A stretch of DNA of 64,000 nucleotides. Origin: Stercoripulliclostridium_A sp963642145 (GTDB taxonomy: Bacteria; Bacillota; Clostridia; Christensenellales; DTU072). Of the stretch, positions 35,510 to 43,682 are shown in pieces (the stretch's first letter is position 1; each line of letters starts with the position of its first letter). The stretch lies in assembly GCA_963642145.1 (NCBI GenBank), contig CAVIFU010000003.1, positions 14,901 to 78,900 of the forward strand, written 5' to 3'. A program made the position numbers and the translations under genes. The notes beneath the pieces were generated by a model, which was given only the letters and a program-made list of their open reading frames with translations, made no database searches and had not been told where the DNA came from.

Positions 35510-38194
35510 ATGGATTCGTTTTACACAAAACCGTCGGAAGAAGTTCTGACAAACCTCGGTTCTTCCGCGGAAGGATTGAGTGAAGAGGAAGCGCGAAAAA
35601 GATTATCCGAGCACGGCGCAAACGCGCTTAAAGAGGGCAAGAAACGCCCTCTTATCCTCAAATTCTTTGACCAATTCAAAGACGTCATGATTATAGTTTT
35701 GCTCGTGGCGGCTGTAGTGTCGGGCGTTATTTCCGTTGTACGTAAGGAATACTCTGATCTCATAGATTCAGGGCTGATATTGCTCATAGTCATTGTCAAC
35801 GCCATAATCGGACTCGTGCAGGAGAATAAGGCGGAGAAATCGCTCGAAGCCCTCAAAAATTTGAATAAGCAGTCGGCTAAGGTCATGCGCAACGGCAAGC
35901 TCGAAAGGATCAAGAGCGAAGACATCGTTCCCGGCGATATCGTTGTTTTGGAAGCCGGCGACATCGTCCCTGCTGATATGCGGTTGCTTACGGCGGCAAG
36001 TTTGAAGATAGAAGAATCCGCTTTGACCGGCGAAAGCGTCCCCGTAGACAAAACGACGGAGCCGTTGACTGACGAGAACGCCCCCCTCGGCGACAGAGTA
36101 TGTATGGCATATTCTTCCGGTGTGGTGTCGTTCGGACACGGTACCGGCGTGGTAGTGGCAACGGGTATGAATACGGAAGTGGGCAAGATTGCCGAAATGC
36201 TTTCGGAAGATACCGATTCCGATACTCCTCTCCAAAAACAGCTTGCGAAAACGGCAAAGGTGCTGAGCATAGCGGTTTTGGCGATAGCGGCGGTGATATT
36301 TATCGCGTCGCTCATCACGGGCATAGTTACGCATAACGATATTCTCGATACCGTCGTAGACGGATTCATGACGGCGGTAGCCATAGCCGTTGCCGCGATA
36401 CCGGAAGGACTGCCGGCGGTAGTTACCATAGTACTTTCCATAGGCGTCAAGAGTATGAGCGAACGTAACGCCATAGTCAAGAACCTCCCGGCGGTGGAAA
36501 CGCTCGGTTGCTGTGAAGTTATTTGTTCGGACAAGACCGGCACGCTTACGCTCAACCAAATGACCGTCAAAGAGCTGTATACCGCCGACAAAGGCGTCTA
36601 TACGGCGGAAGACGCGGTTACGGGCAGTGCCGACGTGCTGCGCAGAGGCATGTGCCTGTGCAACGATACCATCGTCAACGGCGAGAAGCTTTTGGGAGAT
36701 CCCACCGAGACGGCGCTTATAGCTTATTCGCGCAAGAGCGGTGGCGGAGATCCGCGCGAAAAGTATCCGCGCCTCGACGAAATTCCGTTTGACAGCAAAC
36801 GCAAACTGATGTCTACCCTCAACGACGTTGACGGAGAACATGTTCTAAACGTAAAAGGCGCTCCGGATATACTCATAGAAAGGTGCGTCAACATACTCGA
36901 CGGCGACGTCGTTCGCCCGATAACGGACGACGACAAACGCGCCATAACCTCAGCCAACAGCGCAATGGCGGTCAAAGCGCTAAGGGTGCTTGCCGTTGCC
37001 ATGAGGGACGAAACGCAAGACAAAGAGGCGTTTGAGAAAGATTTGACGTTTGTCGGCTTGGTAGGCATGATAGATCCGCCTCGTGCGGAAGTCAAAGACG
37101 CCGTTGCTACCTGCAAAAAAGCGGGTATGCGCGCCATAATGATTACCGGTGACCATGCGGTTACCGCCGGCGCCATTGCCAAGGAAGTGGGCATTTTGTA
37201 CGCTCCCGAGCACAAGATAATTACCGGCGCGGAACTCGATAAGCTATCGGACGAAGAGTACCTTGCGCACATAGACGAATACCGCGTTTACGCAAGAGTC
37301 AGCCCCGAGAACAAAGTGCGCATAGTCAAAGCGTACCGTTCGCTCGGCAAGGTTGTCGCCATGACCGGCGACGGCGTAAACGACGCTCCGAGCATCAAGG
37401 CGGCGGATATCGGCGTAGGCATGGGCATTACCGGAACCGACGTCAGCAAGGGCGCAAGCGACATGGTTTTGGCAGACGATAACTTTGCCACCATCGTTTC
37501 TGCTGTAGAAGAAGGCAGAAAGGTATACTCCAATATCAAAAAAGCCATACAGTATCTGCTATCTGCCAATATTGCGGAAGTGCTTTGCCTGTTTATAACG
37601 GTCATAGTGCTTTCCACCATCGCCAAACAATCCGTCATATTCCTTACTCCCGTAATGATACTTTGGGTAAACCTCGTTACGGACAGTCTGCCGGCGCTTG
37701 CCCTCGGTATGGAAAAAGCCGAATCGGACGTCATGAACTATCCGCCGCGCAAGACGGACACCAGTTTGTTTGCGGGTAAGACGGGCAAAGACATCATCAT
37801 ACAGGGCATCATGCAGACGGCTCTCGTTATGGGCTCATTCCTATGCGGTTACCTCTATTTCGAGAAGTTGCCGGGTGCCGGACACGAAGTTTCCGAGACC
37901 ATGGCGTTCGTAACGCTTTGCGTGATACAGCTCTTCCACGCCTACAACATGAAGTCGCAGAATAATTCGATATTCAACAAAAAGATACTCGATAACAAAC
38001 TTTTGAATATCTCGTTTATCGTGGGATTTGCGCTTGTGGTGCTTGCGGTTGCCATCCCGGGAGTGGGCGAATCTCTGTTCGGAACCAAACCTCTCGACGG
38101 CGTACAATGGGCGGTATCGCTCGGATTCGCGATTGCGGTAATACCGTTTGTCGAACTCCAAAAACTGATAGAAAGGAAGCTTGCTAAAAAATAA
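35510..38194 (+). CDS. P2-type calcium-transporting ATPase
   Basis: Protein of 894 residues. ATG 35510 is chosen over an in-frame upstream ATG because the AGAGG site ends 4 nt before it and the upstream start would overlap the GH20 gene. Motifs in order: N-terminal cation ATPase domain, TGES (173-176, actuator), PEGLPA (298-303, TM4 with Glu299), DKTGTLT (phosphorylated Asp341), TGDGVNDAP (from 619), TM5 with Asn687 and Glu690, TM6 with Asn721, Thr724 and Asp725. These match the residues of SERCA calcium site II. It should export Ca2+ from the cytoplasm with ATP. Its stop overlaps the next start (TAATG). Mn2+ transport cannot be excluded from sequence alone. Confidence 0.93.
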   Translation: MDSFYTKPSEEVLTNLGSSAEGLSEEEARKRLSEHGANALKEGKKRPLILKFFDQFKDVMIIVLLVAAVVSGVISVVRKEYSDLIDSGLILLIVIVNAIIGLVQENKAEKSLEALKNLNKQSAKVMRNGKLERIKSEDIVPGDIVVLEAGDIVPADMRLLTAASLKIEESALTGESVPVDKTTEPLTDENAPLGDRVCMAYSSGVVSFGHGTGVVVATGMNTEVGKIAEMLSEDTDSDTPLQKQLAKTAKVLSIAVLAIAAVIFIASLITGIVTHNDILDTVVDGFMTAVAIAVAAIPEGLPAVVTIVLSIGVKSMSERNAIVKNLPAVETLGCCEVICSDKTGTLTLNQMTVKELYTADKGVYTAEDAVTGSADVLRRGMCLCNDTIVNGEKLLGDPTETALIAYSRKSGGGDPREKYPRLDEIPFDSKRKLMSTLNDVDGEHVLNVKGAPDILIERCVNILDGDVVRPITDDDKRAITSANSAMAVKALRVLAVAMRDETQDKEAFEKDLTFVGLVGMIDPPRAEVKDAVATCKKAGMRAIMITGDHAVTAGAIAKEVGILYAPEHKIITGAELDKLSDEEYLAHIDEYRVYARVSPENKVRIVKAYRSLGKVVAMTGDGVNDAPSIKAADIGVGMGITGTDVSKGASDMVLADDNFATIVSAVEEGRKVYSNIKKAIQYLLSANIAEVLCLFITVIVLSTIAKQSVIFLTPVMILWVNLVTDSLPALALGMEKAESDVMNYPPRKTDTSLFAGKTGKDIIIQGIMQTALVMGSFLCGYLYFEKLPGAGHEVSETMAFVTLCVIQLFHAYNMKSQNNSIFNKKILDNKLLNISFIVGFALVVLAVAIPGVGESLFGTKPLDGVQWAVSLGFAIAVIPFVELQKLIERKLAKK

Positions 38195-39876
38195 TGGGAC
38201 TTAAAGTACTTATGCCTAACGCGATCTGGCAGGGCTATGACGCGACTACCGAACCTCTCGACGCCGAAACGCTGTATTCCAAAAGACCGGAGGACGGCGT
38301 CAAGGAAGACGTGTGGCGTTACACCGCCGTATACAGGGAGGACGGCAAAGTAAGGGTTATGACGCGCGTTATTCGCGCGGAAGACAGTCAAACGGCTGAT
38401 TCCCCCGCGATTTTGCTTGTAGGGGAATATCATCGTCCCCCGGACGACGCCTTTGTCATGAGCCTTGCAAAAGCCGGTTACACGGTTGTCGTGCCCGATC
38501 TGAGTTGTGTTTCCAAAAGCGAAAGAACTATTTTTCCGCCGTCGCTTGCTTACGGCGAATACGCTAAGTCCGGCGAGCATTTATATAAAGTGACTGAAAC
38601 GGCAAAGGATACCTGCCAGTACCTGTACTCCGTGATGGTCAAACGCACGGAAGTCTTTGTCAAGAAGCATATTTCGAGCGGCAAACTCATTATGGTAGGT
38701 ATGGGCGACGCGGTGGAAGTCGCGATGCAGGTAATGGGCTCAGGCGGTATTGCCGACGCTCTCGCATGCGTCAACGGTTCCGGATATCGCGAGTACATCA
38801 AGCGCAACAGGTACGGCGCGCGTTCGGAAGAAACGCTCATTATGGATGACGAACGCATGTGCTGGCTGACGGGCATAGCCTCCATAGCTTACGCCAAAAA
38901 CGTCAAGGTTCCCACCTTTATAGCCATAGGCAGTAACGCGCATCGCAGCGACGCCGACAGGCTCTCCAACCTATGCGCCTTGCTCGGGACGGACGAAGTG
39001 ACTACCGTCATCAGTCCGCGCGCCGGCGACTTTATGTTGCCGGAGGCGTATACGAGTTTGCTTATTTGGCTGCATGCGGTGTCCGTCGGCGAAGCCTCGA
39101 TGCTCCCGTCCGTTCCGGAACTCAAAATAGAGGTCAAGGAAGACGGACGTCCGCATTTGGAAGCGGTTTGCGATCCGTGTTCGATGATTAAACGCGTGAC
39201 GTTCTACTACGCGATCAAGTCTTATAACCACGAGGTCAGGGATTGGCGCGAGATGGAAGGGCTTTCGGTTTCGCACAACGAGTACATGGCAACGCTAACC
39301 AATTATGACGAAAACGAGCCGCTGTTTGCCTTTGCGGAAGCCGAGTACGAGAACGGATTCACGATAACCTCTCTCATAGAATACGCCGAGCTCAAAGGAC
39401 TTAACGTCCGTCCGTCCAAGGCGGCGTTCGGCGACGTCGTGGTAGTCTATCGGGCAGGCGGTGACGAGAGCGGCTTTGTAGCCGACTATGACGGCGACGT
39501 ACTGATGGATAAGGACATCAGGACGGTGACGACGCCTAAGGGTATGGAAGGCGTCGTATCCGAATGCGGAGGACTCAGAACATACCACTTTTTTGCCGGC
39601 GCCGACGCAAGTTCGGATAAGCTGTTGCAAATAGATTTTTACGCCGAACACGACGTGGACGTCCGCGTTTCGGTGATGGGAGATACCGATGACGGCACAA
39701 GGACATATTGCGCAAATATCAAGATTGGGGACACTAACGGCTACTTTTCGGACACCAAATTCGCGCTTACGGATTTCAAAGACGAAACAATGCGTTCCCC
39801 CGCAAGTTGGTCCAAAATCAAAGTTATATCCATACACGGCGACGGACTCGTAATAGGGAGTATATTGTTTATATGA
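38194..39876 (+). CDS. Alpha/beta-hydrolase-fold protein lacking the nucleophile serine
   Basis: Protein of 560 residues. ATG 38194 shares a base with the upstream stop. Residues 70-310 look like an alpha/beta-hydrolase (dienelactone hydrolase/S15-like): PAILLVGEYH strand, AGYTVVVPDLS, then a nucleophile-elbow position reading VGMGDAVEVAMQ (167-178), then KVPTFIAIGSNAHRSDAD. Where G-x-S-x-G is expected the text is G-M-G-D-A, so no serine is present. The C-terminal part (about 320-560) is beta-rich and not recognised; its last strand segment ends near GLVIGSILFI. There is no signal peptide. It could be a binding or scaffolding pseudoenzyme, or the active site could be unusual. Position between a Ca2+ ATPase and a signal peptidase gives no clear function. 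Confidence 0.75.
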   Translation: MGLKVLMPNAIWQGYDATTEPLDAETLYSKRPEDGVKEDVWRYTAVYREDGKVRVMTRVIRAEDSQTADSPAILLVGEYHRPPDDAFVMSLAKAGYTVVVPDLSCVSKSERTIFPPSLAYGEYAKSGEHLYKVTETAKDTCQYLYSVMVKRTEVFVKKHISSGKLIMVGMGDAVEVAMQVMGSGGIADALACVNGSGYREYIKRNRYGARSEETLIMDDERMCWLTGIASIAYAKNVKVPTFIAIGSNAHRSDADRLSNLCALLGTDEVTTVISPRAGDFMLPEAYTSLLIWLHAVSVGEASMLPSVPELKIEVKEDGRPHLEAVCDPCSMIKRVTFYYAIKSYNHEVRDWREMEGLSVSHNEYMATLTNYDENEPLFAFAEAEYENGFTITSLIEYAELKGLNVRPSKAAFGDVVVVYRAGGDESGFVADYDGDVLMDKDIRTVTTPKGMEGVVSECGGLRTYHFFAGADASSDKLLQIDFYAEHDVDVRVSVMGDTDDGTRTYCANIKIGDTNGYFSDTKFALTDFKDETMRSPASWSKIKVISIHGDGLVIGSILFI

Positions 39877-40454
39877 CGACCAAGCGCAGAATAATTACAA
39901 TAATAGTAGACATAGTGATTTTGGCGTGCATAGTAGTGGGCGCGTTCTATCTGTCCAACTACCTGTTCGGCACCATACCCATCGAAGGACCTTCCATGGA
40001 AACTACCGTCCATGACGGCGACGTCGTCTTGTACTACAAGCAAGGCACGTATAAGCGCGGCGACATAATCGTATTCAACACCCATCAACTCAACGATTCG
40101 GGCGTGGAAAGACTGTTTATCAAGAGGATAATCGCGCTCGGCGGAGATACGGTTGAAATCAAACAATACGAGGACGGCGAATACTACATTTATGTGAATG
40201 GCGAAAGGCAGACGGAAGACTATTTGCCCGACAACGTGCCCAACGCGCGCGAAAGGGACGCTTTGCAGAGTTCTTACGTAGTCGTGCCGGAAGGTTGCTT
40301 TTATTATTGCGGCGATAACCGCTTGAATTCCAGCGATTCGCGCACCGGGACCGACGTTTTCGGCAGAATTGACTCCATCCTCGGCAGAGCCGTAATGCGT
40401 TACAAAAAAGACGGATTGATTATAAGCGATTTGGAATTACTTAAACGTCCGTAA
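39873..40454 (+). CDS. lepB: Type I signal peptidase (S26 family)
   Basis: Protein of 193 residues, membrane-bound, cleaving signal peptides on the outer face. ATG 39873 overlaps the upstream stop (ATGA), the usual coupling arrangement; a longer in-frame start would lie deep inside the upstream gene. One N-terminal membrane segment (about 7-30) is followed by GPSMETT with the catalytic Ser41, then FIKRIIALGGD with the general-base Lys84, and the late box CGDNRLNSSDSR. The size fits a small Gram-positive-type SPase I. As the last gene of an operon that begins with exported proteins, it may serve them preferentially, though the enzyme family is generally promiscuous. Confidence 0.94.
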   Translation: MTTKRRIITIIVDIVILACIVVGAFYLSNYLFGTIPIEGPSMETTVHDGDVVLYYKQGTYKRGDIIVFNTHQLNDSGVERLFIKRIIALGGDTVEIKQYEDGEYYIYVNGERQTEDYLPDNVPNARERDALQSSYVVVPEGCFYYCGDNRLNSSDSRTGTDVFGRIDSILGRAVMRYKKDGLIISDLELLKRP

Positions 40455-40486
40455 AAAAAGGCAAGCCGCAACTTGCCTTTTTCTTT
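40455..40486. terminator. Bidirectional Rho-independent terminator between convergent operons
   Basis: A perfect stem AAAAAGGCAAG / CTTGCCTTTTT with the 6-nt loop CCGCAA. It begins directly after the signal peptidase stop, and the A and T tracts on either side let it work on both strands. It would also end the minus-strand transcript coming from 40521. Confidence 0.92.
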
Positions 40487-40508
40487 ACCGCGCCGCGGCG
40501 CGGTTTTT
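40487..40508. terminator. GC-rich perfect palindrome followed by T5, possible second terminator
   Basis: ACCGCGCCG/CGGCGCGGT is an 18-bp perfect palindrome followed by TTTTT on the plus strand. It lies 4 nt after the first hairpin, between convergent genes. It could be a back-up terminator or a protein-binding palindrome; with no natural loop it would have to open four central bases. Confidence 0.5.
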
Positions 40509-40520
40509 AGTTATTTTTAA

Positions 40521-41819
40521 TTATTTATTGTTTTCCGCAATAAACTTTTTGATGTTGCCTTCTATTATGTCAAAGAAGCGCGATATGTTTTTTGCGTCCT
40601 CGTCGTTGCATTTTACCGCTATGGTCATGGTGAGTTCGCCGTTTATGGACGTCAGCGCAAGCTGCATGTAGGGCTTATACTTGATTGCGCCCGTCATGAA
40701 GCCGTCGAGCGGTTTGAGTCCCGCCATGCTCAGTGCGTCCGGATCGAGTATACCGATGTTGCTCATGCCGATAAGCGGATTGAGATAGCCGATTTTTATG
40801 GCAATTTCACTTATCGAATAGGGGAAAACGGTGTACGCAAGGTTGAGTAGGGGTAAACTGTACAGACCCATGAATTTATCGTGCTTACTCTTGCGTATGG
40901 AGTGCAACACTTTGATGAGCGTGTCGTTTATCGTTTCGCCTACGCCGTTTACCGAACATTGCATAAAGCCCGTGTGATTTGTCAGTCCGCCGGCGTCCGA
41001 ACCGCCCTCGATGTGCCTACGTAAATCCACCATGCAAGGTATGGTCAGAGTGTCCGTTTTGGGATAATCCGCGAACTCGTACAGACTGTGGATGTATACG
41101 GTAAGCATGAGGTCGTTGACGGTTACACCGTACTTTTTGCCCGTTTGACGGAATGCTTCGAATGTCTCCGCGTCGATTTTGCGCAAGTTGATTCTCGGCT
41201 TGTCATCGTCACTTTGGGGACTCAAAGGAAAGTAATGGGTATCCTTAACCGAGGAAATATTCTTGTATAGCTTCTTTGCTGTTTCGGAATCTATATCGTC
41301 TAACTTGGTGTAAACCTGCTCATAGGAGCGCGTCCCGGTCTTGATATTTATGTCCGCGTCTCCCGTTAGGAGAGAGGTGTAGTTTGCGGCAAGGCGTTTG
41401 AGAAAGTATTTGAAGTCACCGCCGTCAAAGCACATGTGGTTGACTATCATGCATAGCGTAGACTTGCCGTCGGCGTTAATGATGCGCATACGGAATTGCA
41501 CGTTCGACGTGACGGGTATCGAGCTTGTGATAAACGAGTCTATCTCCGCGTCAAGCTCTTCGGGGGCAACGGTGACGACGGATAGAATGTCGTCTACCGA
41601 GTAGTCCTCCACCACCCAATACGGATTGATGACGCTGTCGTGGAAGGATGAGTGCAGTACCGGCACCTTCTCAACCGTGCCTATAAGCACGGTTTTGAGT
41701 GCGGGGATATCTATCAAGCCGTCGTATTTGAGGACGGCGTGAACCATTCTGTCATAGTAATTGCGGAACAAATATTGCATTTTGTCCCACATTTCGGCTT
41801 TGAGTTTACGTTTTGCCAT
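40521..41819 (-). CDS. Condensation-domain / acyltransferase-like protein
   Basis: Protein of 432 residues. ATG at 41819 is chosen because GGAGTGG lies 3 nt upstream; a longer in-frame start at 41912 would run 92 nt into the upstream gene. The fold matches the CoA-dependent acyltransferase/NRPS condensation superfamily: an N-terminal half with FRNYYDRMVHAVLKYDG and the active-site box NHMCFDG (His128, Asp132), and a C-terminal half with LTIPCMVDLRR and GMSNIG. The first His of the classical HHxxxDG box is Asn, as in many stand-alone acyltransferases such as PapA-type or alcohol acetyltransferase-like proteins. The substrate is unknown; no NRPS or PKS gene is nearby. It starts 1 nt after the HAAS-like membrane protein and is likely translated with it. 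Confidence 0.8.
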   Translation of the reverse strand: MAKRKLKAEMWDKMQYLFRNYYDRMVHAVLKYDGLIDIPALKTVLIGTVEKVPVLHSSFHDSVINPYWVVEDYSVDDILSVVTVAPEELDAEIDSFITSSIPVTSNVQFRMRIINADGKSTLCMIVNHMCFDGGDFKYFLKRLAANYTSLLTGDADINIKTGTRSYEQVYTKLDDIDSETAKKLYKNISSVKDTHYFPLSPQSDDDKPRINLRKIDAETFEAFRQTGKKYGVTVNDLMLTVYIHSLYEFADYPKTDTLTIPCMVDLRRHIEGGSDAGGLTNHTGFMQCSVNGVGETINDTLIKVLHSIRKSKHDKFMGLYSLPLLNLAYTVFPYSISEIAIKIGYLNPLIGMSNIGILDPDALSMAGLKPLDGFMTGAIKYKPYMQLALTSINGELTMTIAVKCNDEDAKNISRFFDIIEGNIKKFIAENNK

Positions 41820-41820
41820 A

Positions 41821-42666
41821 TTACCACTCCGTATAATATTTTTCGTCGGTTTCGTTGTTGTCGAGGTGCTTTTTGAGTACGTGTTTGGCGCGTTCTTTGC
41901 GGAGCGAGGCAATATAAATTACCACTGCGGCTATGGCGAGTACGGCGGTGCCCACGACGAGTAACCAGCCGGGATGCCAAGGCATTGCGTGAGAAACGCC
42001 GAGCATGACGTAGAGCATTACCGAAGTAAGGAAGGTCGAAGAAAGCGTTTCCGGCACGGCGGACTTATTTTTGACAACGTACGCAACCGCCACGTTGAGC
42101 CAACTTATCGCAAGGGGAATTACGAGGAAGGTAAACCAATCGTACACGGGCTTACCGCAACACATATGGGCGATGAGGTAACTGTATACGAGTAGGAGCG
42201 TCAGAACAGCGCTTCCCGTCAGGCGCGGAACGAGGGTGTGTCCGTTTTTTATGGATTTGACAAACAAGAGAACGAGCGGAACGCATGCGCCGACGATGAT
42301 TACGCCTACCGGGATGAGCCAAGACACGCGCCAAGCCACGGCGCCCGTAATGCTGAGTCCGAGGTAAAGTCCGAGGGTAAGGGCAATCGACAAAGCTATC
42401 ACGGAAGAAACGATAAAGCCGCGAGTGATGCGCTTAGGTTTTTCCGCAAGAGATTTTTGGAAGTCGGCAAGAGTTTTTTGGAAATCTCCGAGAGAGCCGA
42501 TGCAAAGTTTGTAGATGGCGTCTTCGTTGTCCATACCCTTTATGCGACAATCCTGGGCATACTCTTCGAGCTCACGTAAAGTTTGTTTGCGAAATTCCAT
42601 CGCAGAACGCGTAGGCGGAATTTGACGGAATTGTTCCTCGAGAAAACGTTTGAATCTTTCGGTCAT
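41821..42666 (-). CDS. HAAS/DUF1700-like six-TM membrane protein
   Basis: Protein of 281 residues. GGAGG lies 8 nt before ATG 42666. The N-terminal 75 residues form a soluble helical domain with FRKQTLRELEEYAQDCRIKG followed by MDNEDAIYKLCIGSLGD, the pattern of HAAS/DUF1700 permease-prefix domains. About six membrane segments follow (near 83-105, 112-138, 145-166, 171-192, 203-222, 229-250), then a Lys/His-rich cytoplasmic tail. In Bacillota such proteins usually partner with a PadR-type repressor; none is seen in this window. It appears to share a transcript with the acyltransferase-like gene. The function is not known; a sensor or envelope-stress role is only a guess. Confidence 0.75.
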   Translation of the reverse strand: MTERFKRFLEEQFRQIPPTRSAMEFRKQTLRELEEYAQDCRIKGMDNEDAIYKLCIGSLGDFQKTLADFQKSLAEKPKRITRGFIVSSVIALSIALTLGLYLGLSITGAVAWRVSWLIPVGVIIVGACVPLVLLFVKSIKNGHTLVPRLTGSAVLTLLLVYSYLIAHMCCGKPVYDWFTFLVIPLAISWLNVAVAYVVKNKSAVPETLSSTFLTSVMLYVMLGVSHAMPWHPGWLLVVGTAVLAIAAVVIYIASLRKERAKHVLKKHLDNNETDEKYYTEW

Positions 42667-42707
42667 ATAGTACCTCCTATATTGTGGCTGTTTGCCTATC
42701 TAATCAG

Positions 42708-42736
42708 ATTATATACATAAACGATTTAGTCGTCAA
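42708..42736 (-). promoter_or_regulatory. Sigma-A-type promoter for the HAAS-like/acyltransferase-like pair
   Basis: On the minus strand: TTGACG (42736-42731), 17-nt spacer, TATAAT (42713-42708), about 40 nt before the start codon. A small dyad TAATC-A-GATTA (42701-42711) overlaps the -10 box and could be an operator. Confidence 0.8.
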
Positions 42737-42762
42737 GCGTTTTAATTGAATTTTCGACTAAA
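42725..42762. promoter_or_regulatory. 8-bp inverted repeat around the -35 region
   Basis: TTTAGTCG (42725-42732) and CGACTAAA (42755-42762) form perfect arms 22 nt apart. They span the -35 box of the downstream minus-strand promoter and the stop codon of the upstream esterase gene. This may be a regulator site or a weak terminator; the loop is long and there is no clean T-tract. Confidence 0.4.
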
Positions 42763-43651
42763 CTCTGTTTTTTGTGTTGTCGTAGCAGAATGCGCGCGTC
42801 AGGTCGTTGGTTTCTTTGCTTTCACGCCAATCCGGTTGCACCACGTTGAATACGTGAATGAGTTTGTTTGTCTGTTTTTCGCGCGGATAGTAGCATAATT
42901 CCGCCGTTGCGCCGGTATCTTTGTAAGCCGTATAAGTTTTGATTACCGTGCCGCGCAAAAAGTCGCCGTCGCATGTGATAAACATCGTCGGGATACGATT
43001 ATTGCCAATCGACGGAACAAAATCCACATATTTTGCGTAAGGCTTGTCTTTGAGCCGTCCGAGCAAGGGTTTCAAATAGGCGTGCGCCAATGGGAGCTTA
43101 TATAGATTCGATACGTTGTGCGCGCCGCACGTATAAACGGCTGCGCGGAATGCGCACGTAGGCGTTACGCCGTAAGATAGAGCCTGTTCGGGGTTTGCTA
43201 TCGCGTTCGTTACGATGCCGGCAAGGTGTCCGCCGGCAGAGTCCCCGGTGATAAACATATTGTTCACATCGAGATTGTATTCCTCCGCATGCGCGGTAAA
43301 ATAGGACAGAGCCTCGAATATATCTTTGACTTGGTCGCCGAGGGTGACTTCGGGAGTTAGGCGGTAACTCAAATTGATTACCCGCAAACCGCGCTTTGCC
43401 ATAGACAGGCAGTAAGCCTTGTTCAGTTCCTTATCGCCGTAGTACCATCCGCCTCCGTGTATATCGACAAGTACGGGGTATTTTCCGTCCTTGTCGGGAG
43501 CGTAAATATCGGCGCGGTGAAGTATGTGCCCGTCGGCGGAATAGGGTATGTCGTTAAGCTCGTACAACCCTTTTTCATATGTGATTTCCGCCATGCGTTT
43601 GCGGTCGCTTCGCGCAACGCGGTTCCAAAATTTTTGAAATATCGTAGCCAT
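42758..43651 (-). CDS. HSL-type alpha/beta-hydrolase esterase
   Basis: Protein of 297 residues. ATG 43651 is preferred over an in-frame GTG at 43669 because GGGACG lies just upstream of the ATG, while nothing convincing precedes the GTG. The oxyanion motif HGGGW (65-69) and the nucleophile elbow GDSAGG (Ser138) are diagnostic of the hormone-sensitive-lipase/BD-FAE-like esterase family. A late TCDGD probably carries the acid and LIHVF the catalytic His. There is no signal peptide, so it should hydrolyse small esters (for example acetyl esters) in the cytoplasm. It lies about 30 nt after the phosphatase-superfamily gene and is probably co-transcribed. The substrate cannot be read from sequence. 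Confidence 0.88.
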   Translation of the reverse strand: MATIFQKFWNRVARSDRKRMAEITYEKGLYELNDIPYSADGHILHRADIYAPDKDGKYPVLVDIHGGGWYYGDKELNKAYCLSMAKRGLRVINLSYRLTPEVTLGDQVKDIFEALSYFTAHAEEYNLDVNNMFITGDSAGGHLAGIVTNAIANPEQALSYGVTPTCAFRAAVYTCGAHNVSNLYKLPLAHAYLKPLLGRLKDKPYAKYVDFVPSIGNNRIPTMFITCDGDFLRGTVIKTYTAYKDTGATAELCYYPREKQTNKLIHVFNVVQPDWRESKETNDLTRAFCYDNTKNRV

Positions 43652-43682
43652 TGGCGTCCCAAAAATCACGCTATTTAGTAGC

